DNA from: Allocoleopsis franciscana PCC 7113
GTDB lineage: Bacteria > Cyanobacteriota > Cyanobacteriia > Cyanobacteriales > Coleofasciculaceae
Reading direction: 5' to 3'
Assembly: GCF_000317515.1 (NCBI RefSeq)
Contig: NC_019739.1
Coordinates: forward strand, 62,001-126,000
DNA length: 64,000 nt
Position numbers and translations under genes: made by a program. The notes below the pieces were generated by a model, which saw nothing but the letters and a program-made list of their open reading frames with translations, made no database searches and was not told the DNA's origin. Positions 25,832-33,983 of this stretch are shown here, piece after piece; position 1 is the first letter of the stretch; each line of letters opens with the position of its first letter.

Positions 25832-27328
25832 ATGTCAGAATACTTGCTCTCTATATATTTTGGATACCACGACTCATGCATAACTATTGCTAACGATGAA
25901 TCTATACTTTTGCATTTGCAGGCTGAGAGAGTTTTTAGGAAGAAAAGAATGCAAGCTGACCTCAAGCAAATGCTTGATTTAATTAGCCTGGGACTCAATT
26001 ATTTGAATTTAGATATAAAAGATATAACCGAAGTTTACTTAGCAAAATGGAATAATTTATTTTTTACAGAAAGACAGATTGAAATTAATGGGAAAATTTT
26101 TGAGCCAATTATGACTTCACATCATCTTAATCATATTGGCTGCGGATTTCCATCAAACTTCGATAAATCGCTAATTGTCTGCGCTGACGGGGGGTCAGAA
26201 GATGTAGTAAGTGCAATCTATATAAAAGAAGGGAATAAGGTAAATCTTCTTGAAAATCTAAGTAATTCCGTTTTAAATGGAAGGTTTTATGGCACGATTA
26301 CTCAATTAGTTATTGATCCAAGCTTTTCAAAAGCTCATATGGAATACCCTGGAAAGACAATGGGGTTAGCAGCGTTTGGTAAATGGTCTTCAGAGTTATA
26401 TGAGCTAATTTTATCTAACCTATCTTTACTGAATCAGCTTTACTACAATGGGTGCGATACTCTGAGAAAAATATTTTCAATTTCAGAAGATTACACCAAT
26501 TATGCATTCGATTGGAGAAGAATAAATCTAGCTTATACTGCTCAAAAATTCTGGGAAGATGAATGGATAAGAAAGCTGAGTGAATACTCTTATTTATCAG
26601 AAAATATAATTTTGACCGGAGGATGCGCTCTTAATGTATCTCTAAACTCAAAAATTCTGACTAGCGGGCTTTTTCGCCAACTATATGTGCCACCCGTATG
26701 CAATGACAGTGGACAATCACTTGGGGCGCTTCTATATCACCATCCAAATTTAAAGTGTAACTATCCATACTTGGGTCGGGGTTTTGGAGAATTAGAAGAA
26801 GCACCAGGACAGCTAGTTGATGACTTACTAAATCACAAAATTGTGTGTTGGTATCAGGGTTGTAGTGAAATAGGGGCACGCGCACTTGGACACCGAAGTA
26901 TTCTTGGCTTGCCTGATTCAGTTAGTATGAGGCGAAAAATTAATGAACAAGTAAAGAAACGTGAGTTTTATCGTCCTGTTGCACCAATTGTCACTGAATC
27001 CGATGTAAAAAAGTTTTTTGATTTTGACCACTGTTCACCTTACATGGTAATAGCTCCAAAAGTAAAAGATACATTATGGAAAGTTGCTCCAGCAATTGTT
27101 CATGTAGACAATACCAGTCGTCTCCAGACTCTAGCTAAAGAAGTAAATTCCCCTCTTTACAATGTTTTGAAAACAATTGGTGAAGTTACAGGTACACCTA
27201 TTTTGATGAACACATCTTTTAATAGTGTGGGTGAACCTATAGTAGATACACCGGAAGATGCTAAACATGCTTTTAATAAACTGAATGCTGATGTACTCTA
27301 CATAAATGGTAAAAGATATGAAAAATGA
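25832..27328 (+). CDS. Carbamoyltransferase (NodU/CmcH/TobZ family)
   Basis: 498 residues. The N-terminal ASKHA-type fold shows YFGYHDSCITIANDESILLHL and HHLNHIGCGF (metal-binding histidines), and ADGGSEDVVSAIY; the C-terminal domain has GGCALNVSLNSKIL, CSEIGARALGHRSIL and REFYRPVAPIV, the carbamoyl-adenylate and transfer site. These enzymes move a carbamoyl group from carbamoyl phosphate through carbamoyl-AMP to a hydroxyl of a sugar or antibiotic. Slightly shorter than most (about 550-600). Context suggests carbamoylation of a glycan or glycosylated small molecule made by the neighbouring glycosyltransferases. Confidence 0.93.
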   Translation: MSEYLLSIYFGYHDSCITIANDESILLHLQAERVFRKKRMQADLKQMLDLISLGLNYLNLDIKDITEVYLAKWNNLFFTERQIEINGKIFEPIMTSHHLNHIGCGFPSNFDKSLIVCADGGSEDVVSAIYIKEGNKVNLLENLSNSVLNGRFYGTITQLVIDPSFSKAHMEYPGKTMGLAAFGKWSSELYELILSNLSLLNQLYYNGCDTLRKIFSISEDYTNYAFDWRRINLAYTAQKFWEDEWIRKLSEYSYLSENIILTGGCALNVSLNSKILTSGLFRQLYVPPVCNDSGQSLGALLYHHPNLKCNYPYLGRGFGELEEAPGQLVDDLLNHKIVCWYQGCSEIGARALGHRSILGLPDSVSMRRKINEQVKKREFYRPVAPIVTESDVKKFFDFDHCSPYMVIAPKVKDTLWKVAPAIVHVDNTSRLQTLAKEVNSPLYNVLKTIGEVTGTPILMNTSFNSVGEPIVDTPEDAKHAFNKLNADVLYINGKRYEK

Positions 27329-28019
27329 TAGTAATAAAGCCAGGATTTATCATTTAGCTTTTGATCTATGGAATACTACTGCTTACTCTCTGGAGAGAGA
27401 CCCTTTAATAGATTTGATAGATATATTGAGGTTTTCCTCATCATTAGAAATCGCCGATATTCAAGCTTTAATTCAAACTAGAGAGTTTATATCTTCAAGA
27501 CCATTTGCGGAAATATGTGATTTGCTAGAAGTTCCGTACTGCTATAAGCATGAAGGAAAGTTTAGAGATTTGATTGAGAGTGAAAGAAAAGGATTCAAGC
27601 TATTTCAAGATACTCTACCTGTTTTGAAAACTGCAAGAGAAATTGGTTTAACGGTTAGTCTTGTTTCAAATTTATGGAACTTTTGTCTTCCTGTGGTGCA
27701 AGAGGTATTCTTTTCTCAGTTTCAATTTGATCACGTATTCTTTTCATTTGACATTGGTTCAATAAAGCCAAGCATTACATTTTTTAAGGCAATTGAATCT
27801 GTTGGTATAAGTCTTTCAGAAACGCTTGTTGTTGGCGATTCATTACACTCTGATATTTTAGGAGCTATTAACGCTGGATCTAAGGCAATATGGTTAAAGC
27901 GAGATGGTAGCTGTAGCTCACCTGTAGTTAGCGAACCTTTTTATAGTGATAGATACCTTGGGTCGATAACTAATCTTTATCAAGCTCTTGAAGTTGTCCA
28001 AAAAGATTTAATTAATTAG
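27318..28019 (+). CDS. HAD-family hydrolase
   Basis: 233 residues. Motif I is HLAFDLWNT: the nucleophile aspartate is present but the usual second aspartate of DxD is replaced by W. Motif II is VSLVSN, motif III SIKPS, motif IV VVGDSLHSDILGA, so the rest of the phosphatase core is intact. The start overlaps the end of the carbamoyltransferase gene by 11 nt, showing tight coupling. It may act on a sugar phosphate in the same pathway, with the DxW variant hinting at altered chemistry. Confidence 0.85.
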   Translation: MKNDSNKARIYHLAFDLWNTTAYSLERDPLIDLIDILRFSSSLEIADIQALIQTREFISSRPFAEICDLLEVPYCYKHEGKFRDLIESERKGFKLFQDTLPVLKTAREIGLTVSLVSNLWNFCLPVVQEVFFSQFQFDHVFFSFDIGSIKPSITFFKAIESVGISLSETLVVGDSLHSDILGAINAGSKAIWLKRDGSCSSPVVSEPFYSDRYLGSITNLYQALEVVQKDLIN

Positions 28020-28029
28020 TTTAGTCTCT

Positions 28030-29355
28030 CTAACTAAAGTAGTTTTTAGATTTTGGGGTAGATGTAATGACAACGTTTTTATTAAGAAATTGAAGAACAT
28101 AGTAGTGCCAAGGTGGGATAGACCATATTAATCTCATAACCAAATAGCATAAGAAATACTTTGTCATCCAAGACCAAAGATTAGGTAACACAGTATTTAC
28201 TTTAGGTTTAGCAAAGTCATGAAGCTGTTGATAGGCATAAAACAGTAAGAAGTGGCGAAATAAGGTTACGATTACCAAGATTAAGATATAGGCTAGGTAA
28301 TAGTTTGATTTTTTAATTATGGCTAAAATTAAAATTGATATAGCAGCTATTAAACAGAGAGGAGTTATTAAAAACCATCTAAGGTTATTAACGAAAGATA
28401 ATAGGGCATTAGTGTATACCCTCAATGTTGGTTTAACATTATTCAGCTCCTGAATGTATAAATTACATCCATTGTACCAACGTAATCCCTGCATATACAT
28501 ATCAAAGATTTTGGAAGGGGATGGAGATGTATCAGGAATAGGAATAGATACTATTGGAATATTTCTGTAGGAAAGTGCAAATCCTAAACTAGAGTCACAA
28601 CTAGGAGGCGAAAACCCCCCTGCGTGTTTGAGAGCAGAAAACTTAATGTGTTCTCCATGCCCAGTTAAATGAATTGCCATTCTCAGAGGATTGAAATTTT
28701 CAGTTCTAAAATATGACGTGATTTCCGCCGTATAATGATAATTGAGGCTATGTATATTTCTAGATGTAGCAATTATTTCAACTGAAATGTTTCCTTCTTT
28801 GAGGGGATAATAGGGAGATTGCTGGAAAGCTATCATCTGCTCTTGATTAATATTGTTCAAAACTAAATAGTTAGATAGAAATTGAAAAGCTCTAGCGTCG
28901 GGAACTGAATCACAGTCATAGACAGATACAAAATCACAATCTCTTAGAGCGGAATCAATCCAATCAAGAGCAAAATTAAGCTGTTCTGACTTCAATGATT
29001 TTATCCTTGTGCTTATCAAGTGAATAAAATTTTCTCTATTTTCAAGACTACTTAATGCTTCTTTAACTATTGCCGATGTCGGTTGATCTGAGTAGTGTGT
29101 AATAAAAATTATTTTTAGATTTTGGATTTCCTTAAGTTCGCTATAAAATCTGTTAACGGTTGTTTTGGCTAGTTCTGTCTCTTTAAAAAGTGGAACTAAA
29201 ACCCAAAAATTTACATTTGCTTGAGCTGAAACTTCTAGCCAATTATTTAATGTATGAAATCTCTGACTCTGCCTTATTAAATTACGCTGAATATAGAAGA
29301 TACAGATTGAAAGATGAATAACTGCTAAGAAAACTATAGCTAATAACAGTAACAT
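28030..29355 (-). CDS. Membrane glycosyltransferase (GT2-like)
   Basis: 441 residues. An N-terminal membrane helix (about 1-22) is followed by a GT-A-like domain with WVLVPLFKE, a DxD-type metal site DFVSVYDCDSVPDA, FQQSPYY, and GLRWYNG, in the place of the Q/RxxRW motif of processive GT2 enzymes. Three or four further hydrophobic helices lie at about 320-430. Likely transfers sugar residues at the inner face of the cytoplasmic membrane. It converges on the HAD gene and shares the AT-rich composition of the cargo. Confidence 0.78.
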   Translation of the reverse strand: MLLLLAIVFLAVIHLSICIFYIQRNLIRQSQRFHTLNNWLEVSAQANVNFWVLVPLFKETELAKTTVNRFYSELKEIQNLKIIFITHYSDQPTSAIVKEALSSLENRENFIHLISTRIKSLKSEQLNFALDWIDSALRDCDFVSVYDCDSVPDARAFQFLSNYLVLNNINQEQMIAFQQSPYYPLKEGNISVEIIATSRNIHSLNYHYTAEITSYFRTENFNPLRMAIHLTGHGEHIKFSALKHAGGFSPPSCDSSLGFALSYRNIPIVSIPIPDTSPSPSKIFDMYMQGLRWYNGCNLYIQELNNVKPTLRVYTNALLSFVNNLRWFLITPLCLIAAISILILAIIKKSNYYLAYILILVIVTLFRHFLLFYAYQQLHDFAKPKVNTVLPNLWSWMTKYFLCYLVMRLIWSIPPWHYYVLQFLNKNVVITSTPKSKNYFS

Positions 29356-29410
29356 TTTTAGTCAAAATCTCGTAATGTTAGAAAGTCAAGCAGTTAGACG
29401 ATCGCGCATT

Positions 29411-29432
29411 GGGTGAATCAATCCATATTCAC
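29411..29432 (+). promoter_or_regulatory. GGGTGAA leader hairpin before dnaN
   Basis: GTGAAT (29413-29418) and ATTCAC (29427-29432) form a perfect 6-bp stem with an 8-nt loop. The motif ends 30 nt before the ATG of dnaN. Confidence 0.65.
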
Positions 29433-29447
29433 TGATTACTGCAAAAC

Positions 29448-30815
29448 ATGACAACCACCAGCACTAAAACCAAAGAGAAAGTAGCTACACCTACCCTTAA
29501 CCCCACTTCTCCCACCTCCTCAACCCCTCCCGTTACGTCCGACTCCAAACTCAACCCTGATACCACTGAACCCACACCCCAGACTAGCTTCAAAGCAACC
29601 CTCCACCCCTACACCCTTGCTGAGAAACTCGCACTGGTGATGAAGGCAATCCCCAAGAAAAATCCTTCGCATCCCATCTTCCTCAATCTGCTCGTTGAAG
29701 CCGATAAAAAGACTCAGACCTTAAAGCTAACAGCATTTGATTTAAGAACCTGCATCACCACCCGCTGTCCTGCCACTGTGGAGCAAGCGGGAACGTGGAC
29801 AGTGAGCGCCAAATTACTAGAGAGTATGGTCAAAACCTTGTCAGAAGAACCCATTACCCTAGCAGTAAACCCAACTAGCCAACAAGTTGAGTTGATTTCA
29901 AACTTGAGCATATACCACCTACCAGGGCGATCGCCTTCCGATTACCCAGCACTCCCTCTCTTACCTGCCGTCAGTCCTTTAACCCTCCCAGCTTCCGCAT
30001 TCATCAGCGGACTAAGCGTACTAATCGCCGCCTCCAAGGACGAGAAGAAGCCAATTCTCAATGGTGCGAATTTCCGCCTTGAAGAAAAACTCTTTTCAAT
30101 TGCCGCAACCGACGGGCATCGCTTAGCGGCTTATTCCCATAAACTTACCTCACCCGTCCTCCCGCAATCCTCTCAACCCTCCAAAACATCCGACACGAAG
30201 AGCGAGAAAGCATTTCAACCGATAGAACTGACTATTCCGACCAAGGACTTGCGCGATTTAGAGCAAATTATTGACTCAGAAGCAGTGGAAACCGTGAGCC
30301 TATACTACGACATCTCACAGCAGAAAGGCTCAGGCAGTGTTGTCGCCTTGGAAATCGGTAACCGAGAAACTACGGTTATCGCACGACTGCTGGACGGCAC
30401 TTATCCGAACTGGCCTGATTTGCTCCCACGTACTTTTGAGCGTACTTTCACTCTCAACCGCCATGCCTTCTTCAATGCAATGGAGCGCATCAGCATCTTA
30501 GCAGAGCAATCACAAGACCCGGAAAAGACTGTAGAAGTTGATATTGACGTAGCTCATAAAGAAATGCGCCTCAAGGTAGACACCCCGACAGCCGGTTCTG
30601 GAAGAGAAGCCGTTGGCATTGAGCGCATTAAAGGAGATGACATCTCTATCGCTTTCAACGCCAAATTTCTGCTTGATGGACTCAAAGCGATCGCCAGCGA
30701 ACAAGTTCAATTACGCATCAACAGCAACTCAACACCTGTTGTTCTGGAGTCTGTAGGGAATCTGAGGTTCAGATATCTCATTATGCCAATTTTGGTTTCC
30801 CAACCCCAGAACTGA
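29448..30815 (+). CDS. dnaN: DNA polymerase III beta subunit (sliding clamp)
   Basis: 455 residues against about 370-390 for most clamps. The extra length comes mainly from a Thr/Pro/Ser-rich N-terminal extension of about 50 residues and a low-complexity insert near 240. The three clamp domains are recognisable: LAEKLALVMKAIP with FDLRTCI, then the central KKPILNGANF and IAATDGHRLAAY, then LLDGTYPNWPDLLPR, and the C-terminal strand FRYLIMPIL near which clamp-binding peptides dock. It tethers polymerases and repair factors to DNA. A clamp gene with holA, holB and ssb on one element, plus two proteins with QLxLF tails, argues for a dedicated clamp system. It is followed at 30922 by a gene of unknown function. 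Confidence 0.93.
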   Translation: MTTTSTKTKEKVATPTLNPTSPTSSTPPVTSDSKLNPDTTEPTPQTSFKATLHPYTLAEKLALVMKAIPKKNPSHPIFLNLLVEADKKTQTLKLTAFDLRTCITTRCPATVEQAGTWTVSAKLLESMVKTLSEEPITLAVNPTSQQVELISNLSIYHLPGRSPSDYPALPLLPAVSPLTLPASAFISGLSVLIAASKDEKKPILNGANFRLEEKLFSIAATDGHRLAAYSHKLTSPVLPQSSQPSKTSDTKSEKAFQPIELTIPTKDLRDLEQIIDSEAVETVSLYYDISQQKGSGSVVALEIGNRETTVIARLLDGTYPNWPDLLPRTFERTFTLNRHAFFNAMERISILAEQSQDPEKTVEVDIDVAHKEMRLKVDTPTAGSGREAVGIERIKGDDISIAFNAKFLLDGLKAIASEQVQLRINSNSTPVVLESVGNLRFRYLIMPILVSQPQN

Positions 30816-30895
30816 GCGATCAGAAAGCAACTTAACTCAGAGGTTGGACAAATTCACCAGCTTCTGAGTCCAAAATGCTTTGGACACTTTCTGCT

Positions 30896-30921
30896 TGGGT
30901 GAAACCGAGATAAAGAAACCC
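30896..30921 (+). promoter_or_regulatory. GGGTGAA leader hairpin abutting the start of 30922
   Basis: TGGGT (30896-30900) pairs with ACCCA (30918-30922); the final A is the first base of the ATG. The motif ends 18 nt before the start. Confidence 0.55.
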
Positions 30922-31533
30922 ATGTACAAAACTCCCAACACTAATCTTACCTGGTCTACCCTCTCCGACTGGTGGCAATGCGTGCAAATACTGGAGAAGC
31001 GCTTCATACGTCCTTCCTCTCGTATCAGAAATCAAGCGACGGCTCACCTCACTGCTTTACTGACCACTGACTTAATCGAACAGGAGCAAGATTTAGAGCA
31101 GCTCAAAGAACTCCTAGAGTTCTTCAAAGACAAGAAAGCGCAAAATCGCGGATTTCATTTGCCTGCGAAAGGAAAAACAAGTGATGAACATCCCATCATG
31201 CAACTGATTAATCGCTTGCACAATCAACAGCAACGCGTCGAGCAGTTGGCATCCACTAGCGTTGGAGTGGAGGGAGAAACGTCTTCCCAAGTGGAAGCTA
31301 CCTCAAAGGCAGAAAATGAAAGCTCTCAAGTCGAGTTAGACCCCAACAACGAACAGACTCAACAGACAGCACCAAGCTCAGACAGCACTCAAGCATCGGT
31401 AGAAGAGGAAGCACAGCAGGCTCAGACCAATGCTGTTGACCCCTATGACTATCGAGCTAACACAATAGACATCTCCGAAAATAGCCAAAAGCAGTCTCTG
31501 ACTGCTTTTGAAGTATTTAACGCAGCCGGGTAA
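30922..31533 (+). CDS. Unknown protein, C-terminus replaced by IS sequence
   Basis: 203 residues. Residues 1-105 are helical (WSTLSDWWQCVQILEKRFI, DLIEQEQDLEQLKELLEFF); the rest is acidic and disordered. The left terminal repeat of the IS at 31464 lies inside the frame, so the last about 22 codons are probably IS-derived. Just right of the IS, a frame ending WSWGHHDD stops over the start of the next gene at 32680, which looks like the lost original C-terminus. The gene follows dnaN. Function unknown. Confidence 0.6.
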   Translation: MYKTPNTNLTWSTLSDWWQCVQILEKRFIRPSSRIRNQATAHLTALLTTDLIEQEQDLEQLKELLEFFKDKKAQNRGFHLPAKGKTSDEHPIMQLINRLHNQQQRVEQLASTSVGVEGETSSQVEATSKAENESSQVELDPNNEQTQQTAPSSDSTQASVEEEAQQAQTNAVDPYDYRANTIDISENSQKQSLTAFEVFNAAG

Positions 31534-32620
31534 TTTGAACCATTTCAACGTTTTTATTAGGGCTACAGCTAATTCAAATCAATAATTATCCCAAATATAT
31601 CTATTTTTTATCTAAAATGTTTATCGATTTAGTCGCAGACTGAGCTATTTATAAATAACGTCCCAATCCTTAATCTGACTAATCCACACACTAGAAGAAT
31701 TATTCTCTGATAACTCTTGGCTCTTAGGCGAAACCTTTCTTGGGCTACACGGAAAATCTTTAGTAATCTAATTACGTGTTCAACAAATATTCTCTCACTC
31801 GCTTTCTCTCGATTTTTTTGTTTTTCTTCTTGGCTTAATTCCCTGGCTCTCGGCTTTTTTTGAGGAGTTTCTATTTGGACTTCTCCTATATAGCCTTTAT
31901 CTCCTTTGAATTTTTGTGTTGGAGCTAACTTGGATTGACCTTCTCTCCAAATATTTATGTCGCTAGTCGGCCCTGGCTTTCCCACTATAACATCTACAAT
32001 CTCTTGTCCATTTGGTGTGACAATTAATTGATTTTTCAAAGTATGGTTTTTCTTTTTGCCTGAATAAAACTTTTTTTGTTCTTGATAGTCCTTGGGTCTC
32101 GGTATTGGCTGTTCACAGCTATCCACTATTAACTCCAACTCGGCGAGAATTTCTTGCACCCATTTATACTCACCGGGATTTTTTTTTACTTGTTCCAGCA
32201 GACTAGCAGGCAGCAATTCCCTCAATAGCTCTGACCAGTAGTGAAATATGTCATTCGCTGTTGATTCACTAACTCCGAACTGGACTCCTAGCATCTGGAA
32301 TGTTGGCTCCGGGTGTAGATATACCAAAGTTAATATTATTTGGTCTTTGACTGATAGTTTTGGTCTTCTACCTCCTCCTGCCTTGTTTATCCTTACTTTT
32401 CTTTGCTCAATCTCGATATCTTTCTGTTGATGTAATAATTCAGCGGCAGCTATTAATTGCTGTAACTGTTCGTACTCTAGTCCAATTAATCGTTTACTTT
32501 CTTGTTGATTTTTTTCAAGGTACTCTGGTATATTACTCATTTTACTGTAAAAATTAAAAAGTAAATTATAATATTACCACTTTATTTTCGGTTTTTAATT
32601 ATATTTCGGAGATGTCTATT
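31464..32620. mobile_element. IS5-like insertion sequence
   Basis: Terminal inverted repeats AATAGACATCTCCGAAA (31464-31480) and its complement (32604-32620), 17 bp identical, bound about 1.16 kb holding one transposase gene on the reverse strand. A clean target duplication could not be read (possibly AT). It sits between the dnaN-linked gene at 30922 and the gene at 32680. Confidence 0.75.
31629..32540 (-). CDS. IS5-family transposase (DDE_Tnp_4 type)
   Basis: 303 residues in one frame. The N-terminal part has a helix-turn-helix of the HTH_Tnp_4 kind (FQMLGVQFGVSESTANDIFHYW). The DDE catalytic residues fit IVDSCEQPI (first D), FKGDKGYIG (second D) and RIFVEHVIRL (E). It appears full-length and intact, so the element may still move. 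Confidence 0.9.
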   Translation of the reverse strand: MSNIPEYLEKNQQESKRLIGLEYEQLQQLIAAAELLHQQKDIEIEQRKVRINKAGGGRRPKLSVKDQIILTLVYLHPEPTFQMLGVQFGVSESTANDIFHYWSELLRELLPASLLEQVKKNPGEYKWVQEILAELELIVDSCEQPIPRPKDYQEQKKFYSGKKKNHTLKNQLIVTPNGQEIVDVIVGKPGPTSDINIWREGQSKLAPTQKFKGDKGYIGEVQIETPQKKPRARELSQEEKQKNREKASERIFVEHVIRLLKIFRVAQERFRLRAKSYQRIILLVCGLVRLRIGTLFINSSVCD

Positions 32621-32679
32621 ATACATGGCAACATCAACGGCTACTGGAGATGTACGCTCTTGGAGTTGGGGACATCACG

Positions 32680-33366
32680 ATGATTGACAAGACTAACCCC
32701 AACCTGAAGCAGCTTCAATCTATACATCGGAAACTGCGAAAGTACATTGTCGAGCAACTTGACGTTCTGTTACTAGAGGCAGAACATCAACCCTTATTAG
32801 CGGAACTCAACTGCCAAGTTGACCCCGATGAGATTGAGCTATTTAACGAACTCAAAGAAATGAACAATCTCGCTTCTAAAGATAAAACGTATTTAGCCGA
32901 ACTAGAGGTAAAAATTGCTCACGCTCTGAGTGAACTGCTCATCACCCTTAATAAAAAACGAATGAATGAGCGCTCTGATTCTAAGTATCAAAGTGACCAA
33001 CCCTGCAATTTCTCTAACTCGTTTGATGCCCCAGAAGTAGAAGGAGTAGAAACCATTCCTCTTGCCCATGCTGAAACTTTAATGGCAAGACAGTACAATG
33101 ATTCTTTTGAGAATATTGCTACTGCCGTTGAGAGCCAGAACCATGATTTGAGTGTGACTGTTGCTTCTCCTGTAAAAAGCATAGAAGAGAGAGCCAAAGA
33201 ACGGAAATTGAGAATGTACGCAGAAGCCAAGGCTTGGTACGAGACGAATGGGTTAATAGACGGAGAGATTGCCGGAATACAAGTTCAAGACTGCTCTAAC
33301 CCCAAGAACACGTCAAGCTCATCAGATAACGCCCCTAATATCTCTAAAGACGAGCTACCTTTCTAA
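32680..33366 (+). CDS. Unknown protein with SSB-like acidic C-terminal tip
   Basis: 228 residues from ATG 32680. The N-terminal about 100 residues are helical (LQSIHRKLRKYIVEQLDVLL), with a basic patch near 90-100; residues about 170-195 contain a coiled segment (SIEERAKERKLRMYAEAKAWYE). The protein ends SKDELPF, like the acidic tip DDxxPF by which SSB binds partners, and like DDGLPF of the ssb gene at 5460. It may recruit the same SSB-binding proteins or mimic SSB. It was probably coupled to the gene at 30922 before an IS inserted between them. Confidence 0.7.
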   Translation: MIDKTNPNLKQLQSIHRKLRKYIVEQLDVLLLEAEHQPLLAELNCQVDPDEIELFNELKEMNNLASKDKTYLAELEVKIAHALSELLITLNKKRMNERSDSKYQSDQPCNFSNSFDAPEVEGVETIPLAHAETLMARQYNDSFENIATAVESQNHDLSVTVASPVKSIEERAKERKLRMYAEAKAWYETNGLIDGEIAGIQVQDCSNPKNTSSSSDNAPNISKDELPF

Positions 33367-33400
33367 AAACACAAAAGCCCCTGTTGCGTACAAGTTATGA

Positions 33401-33437
33401 AACAAGTCCCGATGGTTGAGAAGCATTGGGACTTGTT
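33401..33437. other. Perfect 10-bp inverted repeat downstream of 32680 gene
   Basis: AACAAGTCCC (33401-33410) and GGGACTTGTT (33428-33437) with further pairing of ATG/CAT inside. No T run follows. It may stabilise the mRNA end or be a small mobile hairpin. The rest of 33367-33664 shows no gene. Confidence 0.5.
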
Positions 33438-33664
33438 GTATGGCACAAATAACCTACTTTATTTAGCAGATTCAGAGAAGATTTTATGAACTTATTGAAG
33501 TCTCCGAAATTTCATTTGCTTATTTTGATTTAATTTCTAATATTCCCGTGCTTAAAAAAATCGATTAAGTTTATTTTGCCAGCAATATATCCAGGTATAG
33601 AGGAGGATTTTAGAGATAAAATATAATATTGTACAAAGCTCAAAAAGACAGATTAAGAATAGGT

Positions 33665-33907
33665 ATGTCAACCCATATCAACCAAACGAGTGCTAATTTC
33701 ATTCTCAAGTCAAAGGATGGAAACGATGAAGTCTTTCTCGGTATGGTAATTGAAGACACTCTCGCTTACCTGGAATTTCAAGATTCTAGAGAAAATGTCT
33801 TGGGGGAAATTGCTTTTGCTATTAAAAACGGCAGATTATTAGCCCGTATTAACCGTACTGGGTATAGCAAAGAGTCACCTCAAGAAATTCCCCTCTTTCA
33901 CCTGTGA
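33665..33907 (+). CDS. Small unknown protein
   Basis: 80 residues from ATG 33665, mainly beta strands (ANFILKSKDGNDEVFLGMVIED, LAYLEFQDSRENVLGEIAFAI), ending QEIPLFHL. No family recognised. It lies 76 nt before the DUF4326-macro-SLOG gene and may be a small partner of it. Confidence 0.55.
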   Translation: MSTHINQTSANFILKSKDGNDEVFLGMVIEDTLAYLEFQDSRENVLGEIAFAIKNGRLLARINRTGYSKESPQEIPLFHL

Positions 33908-33983
33908 AGTGAAAAGCAAGTGAGTTGGCAGGTGGATGCTATTCGCTTTGCGTGCAAGCAGGCATTCTCTTTCCTTAAGAACT

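Noticed and set aside
33501..33510. TCTCCGAAAT as a third IS end
   Set aside because: A 10-base match is not enough beyond chance, and no transposon structure links it to the IS.
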